A stretch of 42,500 nucleotides of DNA from positions 517,501 through 560,000 of the forward strand of contig NC_006687.1 of assembly GCF_000091045.1 (NCBI RefSeq), written 5' to 3'. Of this stretch, positions 33,040 to 42,500 are shown in pieces. Every line of letters starts with the position of its first letter. Within the stretch, counting starts at the first letter, position 1. Source of the DNA: Cryptococcus deneoformans JEC21. Taxonomy: Eukaryota; Basidiomycota; Tremellomycetes; Tremellales; Cryptococcaceae. The notes beneath the pieces are model-generated. The model searched no databases and had not been told where the DNA came from. It saw nothing but the letters and a program-made list of their open reading frames with translations. A program made the translations under genes and the position numbers.

Positions 33040-34097
33040 ATGTCCAAGGTCAATATCTCCAACCATCCTCTGGTCCTCTCAAAGCTTACCCAGCTAAGGC
33101 TTCATGACCTTCCTCCCAAAGACTTTCGTGAGGGGATCAGAACTATTGGGTACGCCCGTGTGATGGACCGCGTAATTCAGGTAGACTGACGATGGTGTGA
33201 TAGCTCAATGCTCATTTACGAAGCCGCTCGTGATCTCCCCCTACGAGATGTGCCCGATGTATGCTATGATTGACAAGGAACATGTGCATTGGAATGGAAA
33301 CTGATATCCTGCAGCTTCGATCCCCTATCGCTCCCTTCACAGGCCAGACCATCCCTTTGCGCATTGGCCTCTCTCCCATTTTGCGAGCCGGTATTGGATT
33401 AACCGATGGTGAGTCTCATTCTAGTCAGGCAAAAAGCTATACCAAATCCTCATCCTATGCGCTGCAGCTGCGCTTGAAAGCTTCCCTGAAGCCACTGTGC
33501 TCCATCTTGGCCTCTTCCGAGATAAAGTGTCATTGCAAGCTATCGAGTAGGCAGTCGATCACGTTTTAATCCCCCATCCAGGCTTTATGCTGATGAACTG
33601 CTGGACCAATCTACGATCAGATACTATTCAAAGCTTCCCTCTCAGGTCACCGCCGACCTCGTATTCCTCCTTGATCGTATGTTTCTATTACTATCGCAAA
33701 TTTATGGTATACCAAGACTTACTCGTATGCGGCACAGCCTTGATTGCCACTGGAGGGACTGCTATCGCTGCCTTGAACATGCTCACCGAATGGGGGCTTG
33801 AGCAATCTCAGATCAAGGTCGTTTCAGTCCTTGGCTCAAAGTTGGGAGTAAAGAATGTGCAAGATGAATTTCCCAATGTAGAGGTCAGTGTTGCACCCGG
33901 TAAGCAGAAACAAAAGGTTAACTTGGGGATAGATCTATATCGCCGCCGTCGATGACGAGCTTACCGACAAAGGCTACATCTCTCCCGGACTCGGTGATGC
34001 CGTAAGTTATTGGCTCCGCTCTCTTTTTTTCAGTTGATATGTTAGCTTATTTTGAAATTCGTAGGGCGACAAATTGTTCAACACCTTTGCTCATTAG
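33040..34097 (+). CDS. FUR1: Uracil phosphoribosyltransferase Fur1
   Basis: Exons 33040-33149, 33204-33258, 33315-33408, 33468-33546, 33621-33676, 33738-33883, 33933-34001 and 34065-34097 give 213 residues, the normal length for UPRT. Landmarks are HPLVLSKLTQLR, SMLIYEAARDLPL, PLRIGLSPILRAGIGLTDAA, RDKVSLQAIEYYSKLP, the PRPP loop LLDPLIATGGTAIAA, KVVSVLGSKLGV, and the uracil-binding C-terminus GYISPGLGDAGDKLF. The enzyme makes UMP from uracil and PRPP in the pyrimidine salvage pathway. It also converts 5-fluorouracil, formed from flucytosine, to its toxic nucleotide, so loss gives flucytosine resistance. All motifs look intact. Exon 5 (56 nt) follows a 74-nt intron containing several unused AG dinucleotides. 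It is divergent from EED1 and convergent with the hydrolase. Confidence 0.96.
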
Positions 34098-34282
34098 GAA
34101 TTGCGTATGAAGAATAATACTTATCGCGATCATTTGTACAAGGCCAAGAATAACCAGAAATCAAGTTGTCCATCCCATCATACAAAGAGTCATAATCGTT
34201 CATCATATCATATCTATCTGCTAAAACTGAATTCGACACACCTCTAAAAAGGGGATACACTTCTCTATACGCCTGTCTAATT

Positions 34283-36834
34283 TTATTCATCTCTTCTAAT
34301 GCCACCCCTCTCTCTAAGGTCATTCATACCAAGTGAATGCCGTCGTCTCCCAGTACCTAGCCAGTTTTTCCAATTGGTTGTACCAGTACCAACAAACATG
34401 ACTACTCGGTCTCTTGCCACACCAGCAAGACCATCACCATGGCCTGCTGTAGCGTCCCAGTGAAGACCAGATGTTACACCGTCTGTTCAGTCAGATGCAT
34501 TTATGAGCCAAAGAAATGATAATAAGCGTACGAAAGACACTCACGGCGCTCAAGATACTTTCTGACCCTCTATTGAAGTTGATCAAGTTGATTAGAACTA
34601 TAACGGTCACATTGAAATTGTACTCACGGCAGCGTCAATAATGATATCTCGTCCACCGAGGAAGAATGCGGTCTTCTTTGGATCAGCGGCGTCGGGAATC
34701 TCCTCGATGAAGAGGGTGTTTTCCGTCCAGTCAAAGTTCTGACATGGAGTCAACACGTTAATCGTACCCATGATTGAAAACCATACAACTCACACGTTGA
34801 ATGTAATTGGCAATTCCTACTTCGGCAGCGATAAAATAATACAACAAGAGTTCCAAAGCCTGCCACATAATCATTAAGCTTTCTTTGCAAAATGGACAGA
34901 GGGAGTAACTCACAGTTGACGGCTTTCTATAGCAGAAGGAATGACACACATCGCCTTCCCAAAGACAAAATACTACCGGGTCAACGAATGTACTTCTTCT
35001 TATTAAACTTGGACAATCTTTTAATACTAGTTCCTAGGTTAACGACAAAAATCAATGACTAAATATCAGGTACTCACTCCAGGCATGCCCGACACTCCCA
35101 TTCGAATGACTCAACATGGACACACCGCCGATGACCTTTTCTCTATCGTCTCCTTCCCCACCTTGTGCTTTACTTTCGTCATCGCCTCCATTCCAGAATC
35201 CCCACTGACGACATATATTTTTCATGGCAGTGACCAATTCCGGCCTAGTCCATGGTCGGAGGTGTCGGTGATGAAAGAGTGCTTGAGATGTATGGGGTGA
35301 TAGAGGTATAAGGAGAGGATGAGTAGGAAGCGATTGAATGAGGTGTTTGATGAGAAGGTGGGATTGAAGCTGACCGGGACGTCAGCTGACGCAACCAAGC
35401 AGAGAATCATGACACACCAGCCCAAAACCTAACCCATGAAGGTAAACTACGGGCATGGCATTAGGAATTTTGCGGCCCTTGTCCGGGGTCCAATCCTTGG
35501 GTATGCGAATCAGGTAGCTGCAAGGAATGAGTTACGAGATTTTGCAGATACATATTACTTACTCAATATCTCCTTCACGATACTATGCACTATTTAGTCA
35601 AAAGATCCACATCCTGAAAAGGACAAACTTACGAGCCCCATTCCCTGATAAGGGTATACTACCTCCCGAAGCCAAAGGTTCATGAGGTTGGAAAGGGCGT
35701 ATAAAATGAGCGGTCTACTTTTAGCCTAGATATACAATCAAAATGTGCCTTTTATCTTCATTGATGGCGCTTACATTCACCGGATCCAAGGTCAATCTCA
35801 TAACCTCTACCTTGGATGTAAACCCTTCCTCAAAGTCCACGCCAGTCCTTGCCTCAAGCAATTTGGTTGCCAAGTCAATGAAAGCCGATTGTTCCTTGTT
35901 CGCCCTTACATCTTCCAGTGGTAATCCGTAACAAGACCAAGCAAGCCAGACTTGGACGTTCAATTTTTTAATCGATTCCCAAGGTGCATGATTGAACCAA
36001 GTCCTCATTCTCTCGCGGAATTCAATCGCTCGACGATCCCACTTGTGTAGCTTGACGATTTCTCCGTTTTGAATAATGCCCTCATAGCCCGATTCCTCTT
36101 CCGTAGGTTTCAAGTTCCCCTCAATTTGATCCCTCAGCATCCTCTCGCGATCACCCTCTTCCTCCTCGACAAACGCGTCGATCACTGCCCTTTCGGTTTG
36201 AGTCATTCTTCCGGTTCGTTTCCTCTCTCGAAGACCAACCGACTCCTCATACTCTCTATCCCGGATGTGATACAGCTCGGCAACACTAATAAACCCCTTT
36301 TGGTAGTCTTCTTCAGCTCTCTCGGCTACGGCATCTCTCCCAGCAGGGTCCACGTCATTGTGCGCAAGGACCCCTTTGGGAGGAGTGGGGTATCTCAAAC
36401 CAGAGTGAAACACTCGCCGCATGAGTGCTGTGCGGAACTCGTCAGAGACGTTGGATGGGGGAGACGGTCGTTGGACGAAAGAATTTAGATAGGACAGGTA
36501 AATTGCAAAGAGAGCTTCTGTGAGAGCATAGGCAGCGAAGAGAGTGGCTGTAAGGTTGTGAGGATACGGAGACAACAAGATGAACCATAAGAGATATGCG
36601 CTAAGTCCGCCATTTGTCAGTTTGGCTATATCCAACTCTCGGATGTAAAGCTCACCATGACATTGGGGTTATCATCCAAACCATAAGAACCAAACACATT
36701 GCAATATAGTATCCTCTGTCAGGCCTGCGCGGTTCGAGGTGTCGGGGATATTCCTCGTCCGGCAGGGGCGTAAGCTGGGGAAAATCGAAGAGGAGAAGGT
36801 GGTCATCGACCTCATCTGTATCTGCGACGGACAT
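34283..36834 (-). CDS. Membrane-anchored alpha/beta hydrolase
   Basis: Exons 36834-36656, 36600-35775, 35725-35633, 35582-35563, 35517-35418, 35369-35078, 35026-34914, 34859-34794, 34738-34628, 34569-34545 and 34482-34283 give 674 residues, phases closed. The N-terminus has membrane segments (YYIAMCLVLMVWMITP; YAL TEALFAIYLSYL region) and a long charged region. The hydrolase core has MPVVYLHGLGFGLLQ (oxyanion HG), nucleophile elbow VSMLSHSNGSVGHAW with Ser at about 495, STFVDPVVFCLWEGDVC, an acidic candidate in FFLGGRDIIIDAA and His in TAGHGDGLAG. Ser-Asp-His are therefore all present. The family is a fungal serine hydrolase group of unknown substrate. Two coding exons are only 20 and 25 nt. 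Substrate cannot be predicted. Confidence 0.87.
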
Positions 36835-37313
36835 GCCTGCAGTAAAGATCGATTCCTAGCTATTGGAGAAGGGACACGTTGTGATGAGAAAAGAATAAAG
36901 AACGACGGCCCACGCGTTCGGCTGAAAAACCCCACGACCGCCGGCTCGTGCCTGAGATTAGATATGTGGTTTATATTTGGCCTCTGCAGACAACCTCAGT
37001 CTGCAAAATTTAATAACGATGGTGGAAGAACAATCTCCTAGGCCATACAGATGAATAGAAATACAGAAGCAATGACGATAGCATGTGGCTATCTGTTGAC
37101 TAGGAGCGCCGAGGCCGGGGTGAGACACGAAGACAAAGGAACTCTAGCATTGTTGCTCTTCGTCAACTGCTTTTTCAGATGATGTGAACAGAATCTCATG
37201 ATTGCAGTAATGACATAGGTATTGTTTGATGCTACAGACGCTTAACCTTACAAATACAGCATGCAGGCAATCTAGACACAAGAAGACTATAGCAGACGAC
37301 AAGCATGTACAAT
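36835..37313. other. Intergenic region between tandem minus-strand genes
   Basis: A 479-bp gap: promoter of the hydrolase gene and 3' flank of the DMT transporter. No coding exon, repeat or RNA gene recognised. A minus-strand frame at 37144-37476 overlaps the transporter's last exon in another frame and is not supported. Confidence 0.5.
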
Positions 37314-38722
37314 CTATCCTTCGCCTTGCCATAACAGGACACCAAAGCCAGCGCAAATCATTCCCACGCCCACAAATGTCTGCAGGTCCGGAAGTGAGCC
37401 TATCCACAATGCGTCGACTATGGCAACGAGGCCTATAGCCAGCAGATTTGCGACTGAGGAGGTTGTAGGACCCCATATACCTATTAGGACCATGAGACCG
37501 GCATTCTAATAAACGATTAGTAAAGGCATCCGGGTACGCTTATATCGATACTCACGTATAGTGAGCCTCCCCATGCCACCACTTCCAGGCATAACCAGGT
37601 TTTCCCCACAGCTTCGCCGCCTGCTCCAGGCCACTTGAATACTTCATATCCCATCCAGTCCAGCCATATGATAGGGGGCCAGAGCAGAAGCAATGTTGCT
37701 ATACCGATACAGCTTGTGAGAAAGTTCGCATGCAGTGCTGGAGGCAAGGGTACGGGTGGTTCTTGGTCGTGTATTCGTCGAGTCGATCCCGACTTCGGTA
37801 TGATGAGTTGAGAAATAGACGTATGTCGACGAAGAGGCAATTCTTCCACTACAGGGGAAGATGATTCCAGAGGAATATCGGGCGTGGATGATGTGCGATG
37901 ATGACGGTGGTAGAAAGCGCTCGGTGAAGAGGCAACTTGGGCAGCGTTAGATGAGGGTAGCGGGGAATAATCGTCATCTGATGGTGTTGGTGAAACTCCT
38001 CCATGGCCTTCCGGAAGTGCCAACTTGTAGATCACTTCATAGAGTCCAAGGGCAAGAGCACCTATAAAATATATCTAGAATTAGAAGAGTTGAGCTAGCA
38101 GTCATCGGATGGACTCACCGAACAACATTATGCTGTCTCCAAGAGCCCTCTTTCCCGCCTCCTCTCCACCCTCACCCATTCCGTCTATGCTGATGACTAG
38201 AACTCCCATGAATGCTAGAATGATACTCCACACTGTCACCTTGTTTAAGGGCTCTTTGAGTAGGAGCAAACTGAACCCATAAGCCGCAAAACTACTTGTC
38301 GCATAGATGCTGGTAATGTCTACTGGCGTCGAATATTGCATGGCAATAAACCATGATATTGCGGGTACAGTGACCAAAATCGTAAGAAGTATCACTTTGC
38401 GACACCATCTGGGAAAGATCGTGGACCAAGAAGCTATGTAGCCCGCTGATGTGGTCGGTATTGGACTAGCGAGTTCGAGTTGCTCAGTAAGAACATGGCG
38501 TAATGATGAGAGATACGCGATTACAGGGACCGATCCAGTGAGAGAAAGATATAAAAGATGTATCGGGAAGATGAATGAGAAAGTCGAATGTGTGAGGTAG
38601 AAGGAGAAATATGGCTGATCGTAATGTAGCTCGGCCGCGACATAGTGCGCGAATTCGGTTTGAGCTGCTGAAGCGATGACAATCCCACCCAGTATGATGA
38701 ATGGCAGGGGGGAAACCGTCAT
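37314..38722 (-). CDS. DMT-superfamily (EamA/SLC35F-like) membrane transporter
   Basis: Exons 38722-38119, 38061-37556 and 37505-37314 give 433 residues with about ten membrane segments. The first EamA-like half ends with YATSSFAAYGFSLLLLKEPL and VTVWSIILAFMGVLVISIDG, and the second with IWGPTTSSVANLLAIGLVAI, VGVGMICAGFGVLLW; this half-repeat arrangement with (L)KEPL and GVxLxxxG is typical of drug/metabolite transporters. A central cytosolic loop of about 100 residues is Ser/Pro/Asp-rich (SDDDYSPLPSSNAAQ; HRHHRTSSTPDIP) with likely phosphorylation sites. The closest fungal groups are SLC35F-type and the Thi74/YML018C group; substrate and compartment cannot be assigned. Confidence 0.85.
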
Positions 38723-39126
38723 GGCCAGTTTTCGGGACTATTTGGCACTGGCTTGTTATTTCTTGGACAGATCAACGTATAGGCGAATCGTCGAACAAAG
38801 GAAATCAGACTTCGAACGAAGCGAGGCCAACAAAAGCAAAATAACTACGGAAGCAGATCAAAAGGCGATCAGTGGAAACAACAAACAAGTTCTATGGCCG
38901 ATAACCGGGGAATCCAGACTATACTCGAGTACGATGTGCACCGCCTAACTACAGTACTGTTACATATGAGATTCTTACGAAATACAACTACGAACGGCTG
39001 TGATGATATTGCTGCGATACCGCCTCTAGTACACCTTTGTATCATTTTCGCCATCTTCCCCCCGAATGATCAAAGGTATTACTCGTACAGTTGCCAAACC
39101 TATTGGTCAGTTAAAATCGCTTGTTC
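38723..39126. other. Intergenic region, no gene seen
   Basis: A 404-bp gap between tandem minus-strand genes: promoter of the DMT transporter plus 3' flank of the small gene at 39127-39875. No exon or repeat recognised. Confidence 0.45.
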
Positions 39127-39875
39127 TCATGGAAAATCACAATTACAACGATGAACAAATAGGTGTACATCTTTGTCCAATAGCATGCTCGAATACGTCG
39201 TCTCCCACTGACCGCCCACACCCCGTCAAGCCAGTTCCGCCTCCACGCATTTTGCTTACCTTTCTTCGACCTCTCTGCAACATCCAAAGTGGAAGTTCCA
39301 TTTTTTTTGCAATATTGACGAACGACTCGAATGATCTATAGGGCTGTATTCGAACGAGACGCTGGATCCGTTCTTCTGCCCAACAAGACTAGCAAAAGAT
39401 CTCGCTTCGCATCTTCTGGTGTGAAGGCAAGACTATTGCGAGCGCCTAGCTGCAAGCTATCGTCTCCGAGCAGCACCAACAGATCTTGACGAGTAATTAA
39501 GGAGGCCCAGCTGAGAAGGCGGAATGAAGGTTGTGAAGGGGTTTTGAGGAGTGCACGGATGTGAATGTCGGCATGGGATCTCCTCCATGTAATAAGAGGA
39601 CTTTCTCCGATTTGTACGACAAGCGACTTTGGCCGTCAATAGTACCTCGTAGTGCATTTATAACAGATGGTATGACCGGCTCTGACGCTAGGACACTCCT
39701 TCTCGGACAAAGTCCTCTCGCTCTCAGAAATGAGTGAACGACAAAAAGTAACCTTCTGATTTGTTGGCTCCATATCTCCAATCTCAACTTGCGTCTCAAG
39801 CGCCCAGTTTGAGGCGCAAAAAGGCAGGTGCGCGACAGCCAGACGTGATACAAGTGTTTCGTCAGACGATGTCAT
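39127..39875 (-). CDS. Small uncharacterised protein, about 192 residues (internal splice uncertain)
   Basis: Proposed exons are 39875-39687, 39626-39434, 39375-39260 and 39207-39127. Coding-like sequence appears in each: RLAVAHLPFCASNWALETQV; ADIHIRALLKTPSQPSFRLL with LLVLLGDDSLQLG; ERIQRLVRIQPYRSFESFVN with MELPLWMLQRGRRK; and WETTYSSMLLDKDVHLFVHR. The last intron (39208-39259, GTAAGC...GGTCAG, branch CTTGAC) is convincing. The second intron (39376-39433, donor GTCTTG) was chosen to keep both sides in frame and is weak; without it the second exon reads on to a stop at 39336. No domain is recognised. Composition (Leu/Arg-rich, globular) suggests a soluble subunit of a complex. It lies tandem with, and 105 bp upstream in coordinates from, the next minus-strand gene's stop. 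Confidence 0.5.
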
Positions 39876-39980
39876 AGACAACAATGTTTTCGAGAGACTA
39901 TGCGTATCGTATCGTTTGGTATGGCATGGTCAAATGAAACTGATCCAGTCAAGTTTTGTTCCCCATTTGAGGTCATAGGA

Positions 39981-41135
39981 TCACAATTGTTGATGATCCT
40001 GAGCTGGACTTCTTGTTATTGAAGGAGGCCTATCTTGCTCGTCTCTTTGGGAGAGGGCCTGGCCTGATTTTCCAAAATCTGCTAGGAAAGATATATTGGA
40101 CCATCGTGACGTATTGGTATCTGAATTGCGCGCTAGTGCAGTACGAAGAGCATTTGTGGATTGGACGGAAACGGAAGGGATCTGCGGACCTTCTCTAACG
40201 ATGGCCGCGTCGGCTTGACTGGTATGTATAGGCAGCTTGACTGTAACATGCGGAGTTTGGGCAGCTCCAGCGGAAGTTGGTGTGGTTTTATAGCCGCAGG
40301 AGGGATGGACATTATTGCGCTGTTTTAAGTGTTCGCCTTTCTGAATCAAGTTCCGCCCTGCCTTGACAAACCCATGTTCTTCGTCCGCCCAAATGACGCG
40401 CCCAGGTTTTCGACCCCCGCTGCGATGCCGCAAGGTCAAAAATATTGCAATCGCAACGAAGATAGTTAATGCGATCCCACCGCCTAGAACGATTAGTCCT
40501 GAAGTGGACAACTCTTTTTTACTAACTGCAGACGTGGAAGTCTGTTTATGGGAGACATTTCGCTTCGTTGAAAAACCGCCTATTCGACGTACTTGCGATG
40601 CCTTGTTCTTATTGGCACTGAATGTAAAACAGATCAGCGACTAGATACGCCATTTAAAAGTATAATGAGCAAGTCATCAGAAGAGTAAAGAAGGTTTGAA
40701 CAAAATGAAGAAGTAGGTGTCATTCAGCAGTGAAATTTTAAACAGCATAAGAGTACATTTAGACAGAAAATCACACTGACGCCGTCTAGACCTGTTCGAG
40801 TGTGATTTTCCCAGTGTGATTTCCATGGATGAGCATGTCCTTGTCAGCAGTTTTATGCGCCATATTTATCACATCAGAGTGGGACATCAGTGCGTAATGC
40901 GAGATCGATTGAGGCCCAGGTCAATGATTCAAATGTTTTGCTATAAATGATGACAGAGACAGAGTAGGCGGATAGTCGTCGGTGGGGCTGTGAATGTGTG
41001 ACGCACCTGTAGGTCCGAGCGCTGGTAGCCACACAGTACCGATGTTCCCAACGAAGAGGGATTTTTTTGTCGTTCTTCGCTCTTGACTACGACATCGGAA
41101 ATCATATCAGATCCATTGCCGGTGTCCTCTTTCAT
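39981..41135 (-). CDS. Small single-pass membrane protein, 5' exon structure unresolved
   Basis: The supported part is the 3' exon (about 40626-39981), open and ending at 39981. It carries one membrane span (GLIVLGGGIALTIFVAIAIF), then a basic stop-transfer patch LTLRHRSGGRKPGR and a roughly 140-residue Ser/Thr/Gln-rich cytosolic-type tail with VIWADEEHGFVKAG. No ATG lies in this frame before its upstream stop at 40627, so at least one upstream exon is needed. Candidates are an ATG at 41135 (MKEDTGNGSDMISDVVVKSE...), ending at a GTGCGT donor near 41007, or an ATG near 40863 ending at a donor near 40791. I cannot choose between them. The type I-like layout could fit a wall- or stress-sensor-like or ER/Golgi membrane protein, but no family is recognised. 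Confidence 0.5.
40766..40824. repeat. 12-bp perfect inverted repeat plus a third copy
   Basis: Arms GAAAATCACACT (40766-40777) and AGTGTGATTTTC (40799-40810) are perfect complements around a 21-nt loop. A third, nearly matching copy AGTGTGATTTCC follows directly (40813-40824). They lie in the unresolved 5' part of the small membrane-protein gene. They could be a hairpin in RNA or three copies of a protein-binding site in alternating orientation. Confidence 0.85.
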
Positions 41136-41871
41136 ATTGCCCTCCTTAAGGCATAGCTATCTGAAATGCAGCATCAGCATTTAACCATTAGATGTACAAT
41201 TTCCCATTCGCCGATGCACAGTCGTAGGTCACCAGGCATCTAGCACCGTGAGCATACCATGGTTCACCGCGAATTTGAGGATCATCAACGCCGGCGTACT
41301 AACGCTCGCTGCTTATAGCATGGAGGCTCACCGCTCTGTCCTTACAACGAAACGATGCCTTGCTGATCAGAGCGATGTCATATCTTTAAAACATGATTTG
41401 CACCATTGGCCTTTAGATATTTGTTGATTGTTGACTGCTGTTTACGTCGTTTCCGTCCTGAAGTTAGCACCTGATACTCGTTTTATCGCCTTTTCGCTAT
41501 TTTGTGGCCTGCCGATGATCCTACTATTGATTGAATGTTTATTGCTCGGATAGGTCAGCCGTAGATAGTGGTTGTCGATACTCGTGCTTGAAACGACATT
41601 CTCATTTGCTAATCAGGTGTCTGCAAAGTACATGACGATAAAACTCAGGCGGCTGGGTGTATGGAGGACTTTTGCAGGCCGGTACGTATGTGTTTGTGGT
41701 TGGCTGCGGATATCGTCGTTTCGTTTTTATTTAATTAGGCTGATTTGACTACCTATGCATGTACTCGCTGATTTGAGAAAGGAAATGTGTTTTGTAATGG
41801 AGATTAGAAAGCGGAAGATCAAAGCTCAGCGTTAATTGTGCCGTAAATAAATCCGGGCGAGTCGGCGGGAC
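41136..41871. promoter_or_regulatory. Divergent intergenic region before the arrestin gene
   Basis: A 736-bp gap without a supported gene between the possible 5' end of the membrane-protein gene and the first arrestin ATG. It is A/T-rich in the right part (about 41720-41850). No repeat or RNA gene recognised. Confidence 0.45.
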
Positions 41872-42500
41872 ATGGCGGCAATCATCACACAAGATCATTA
41901 CGATTCATTTCCACGCAGAAATCTTATCAGCCGGAGTTCCTTTCGCATCTCACCCTCGCCTCGCACCAGCTATGCTCCCCTTCTGACTCGGTCACTCCAC
42001 ACATCCTTCCGCGACAACTACCACGACAATCACATCCGCACCATGGTCAAATCCAACCAGCCACTCCAGATCCGTCTTACCGAGCCAGTCATATTCCTCA
42101 AAGGCCCCTCCACAGGCTTGGACTTCCGTGGCAGACCACAGACAGTCACAGAAGATGGCCAACCAGCCATGGTCAGAGGTTTGTTGACTCTACGTCTGAA
42201 CAAACCCACGAGAATTAGGAGTATCACAATCAAGCTGGAGGGTAAAGCCAGAACAGAATGGCCAGAAGGTAAGGCTCCCATCTTCGAAGCGTATCACGTT
42301 GATGCTCACTAATACTACTTGTTAGGTATCGGAGCGAAACGGATGGAAACTTGTGAAGAACATGTCATCCTCTTGGAACAAGCCACTTACTTCAGTGCCT
42401 ATCGCCACGATAGCTCTCGGTCACGCTCAACCCGTCGAGCATTATCTTTAGGTCCCGGCGTCCACGTCAGTCACGATGATGAACAAATCGACGATGACAT
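41872..42500 (+). CDS. Alpha-arrestin (ART-like) trafficking adaptor, partial (3' end off window)
   Basis: Exons 41872-42268 and 42326 to beyond the right edge. The arrestin N-domain begins LQIRLTEPVIFLKGP, continues VRGLLTLRLNKPTRIRSITI then KLEGKARTEWPEGIGAKRME, and then EEHVILLEQATYFS; this is the fungal ART (Rod1/Rog3, Aly, Art) pattern. Family knowledge: such proteins recruit the Rsp5 ubiquitin ligase to plasma-membrane transporters through PY motifs, which would lie beyond the edge. Two starts are possible: ATG at 41872, giving a 57-residue Arg/Ser-rich extension, or ATG at 42043-42045 (CACCATGG context) directly before the arrestin fold. The span here is given from the first. A Ser/Arg-rich insertion (DSSRSRSTRRALSLG) sits in a loop. 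Confidence 0.85.

Noticed and set aside
39336..39626. Ending the small gene at the TAG at 39336
   Set aside because: Downstream sequence in the next frame (RIQRLVRIQPYRSFESF) and a strong final intron indicate more exons; retained as an alternative in the entry.
1..42500. tRNA genes, rRNA, transposon ends, CRISPR, secondary-metabolite cluster
   Set aside because: Read both strands for cloverleaf-like box B motifs, long terminal repeats, transposase or reverse-transcriptase motifs and clustered tailoring enzymes; none seen. A tRNA scan would be needed to exclude intron-containing tRNAs.

Overview
The window reads as a gene-dense fungal nuclear genome, most likely a Cryptococcus species (Tremellomycetes, Basidiomycota). 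I assign this from gene content and structure: nearly every gene carries many short introns (mostly 49-65 nt) with GTRNGT donors and CTRAY-like branch points, genes are 100-700 bp apart, and the proteins include a betaine-lipid synthase, an SLC35B-type UDP-sugar transporter, a Polycomb EED homologue and a uracil phosphoribosyltransferase of the kind found in that genus. I found no bacterial operon, phage, transposon, CRISPR array, rRNA or tRNA. All exon maps were built by hand and accepted only when reading phase closed across every junction; exceptions are flagged.

Layout, left to right. 1-851 (-): Ind1/NUBPL mitochondrial Fe-S protein, cut by the left edge. 1251-3331 (+): MAP kinase kinase of the Mkk1/2 type. 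3715-4696 (-): Gpi11/PIG-F. 4977-6761 (+): nucleotide-sugar transporter. 6914-8453 (-): mitochondrial ribosomal protein uL2m. 9076-12560 (+): betaine lipid synthase Bta1, 16 exons. 12694-17298 (-): about 1415-residue uncharacterised coiled-coil protein with hydrophobic C-terminal segments. 17994-20223 (-): secreted GH18 chitinase-like protein. 21631-22568 (+): Gln-rich, coiled-coil protein. 22698-24937 (-): F-box/WD-repeat protein. 25359-25956 (+): Emc6. 26125-26827 (-): NDUFAF3-type complex I assembly factor. 28192-28803 (+): probable small subunit of serine palmitoyltransferase. 29647-30210 (+): small Ser/Pro-rich protein. 30383-32469 (-): EED-like Polycomb WD40 protein. 33040-34097 (+): Fur1. 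34283-36834 (-): alpha/beta hydrolase. 37314-38722 (-): DMT-superfamily transporter. 39127-39875 and 39981-41135 (-): two small uncharacterised genes. 41872 to the right edge (+): alpha-arrestin.

Functions are mixed, as expected for a fungal chromosome arm; there is no biosynthetic cluster. Loose themes are mitochondrial complex I assembly and translation (Ind1, NDUFAF3, uL2m), ER/Golgi membrane biology (Gpi11, UDP-sugar transporter, Emc6, SPT small subunit, Bta1) and cell-wall signalling or remodelling (Mkk, GH18). The points most worth checking are four introns that require GC-AG splicing, a 108-nt in-frame intron that would add a hydrophobic segment if retained, several 11-25 nt coding exons, a 12-bp perfect inverted repeat with a third copy near 40.8 kb, two alternative starts on the arrestin, and several genes without a recognised family.
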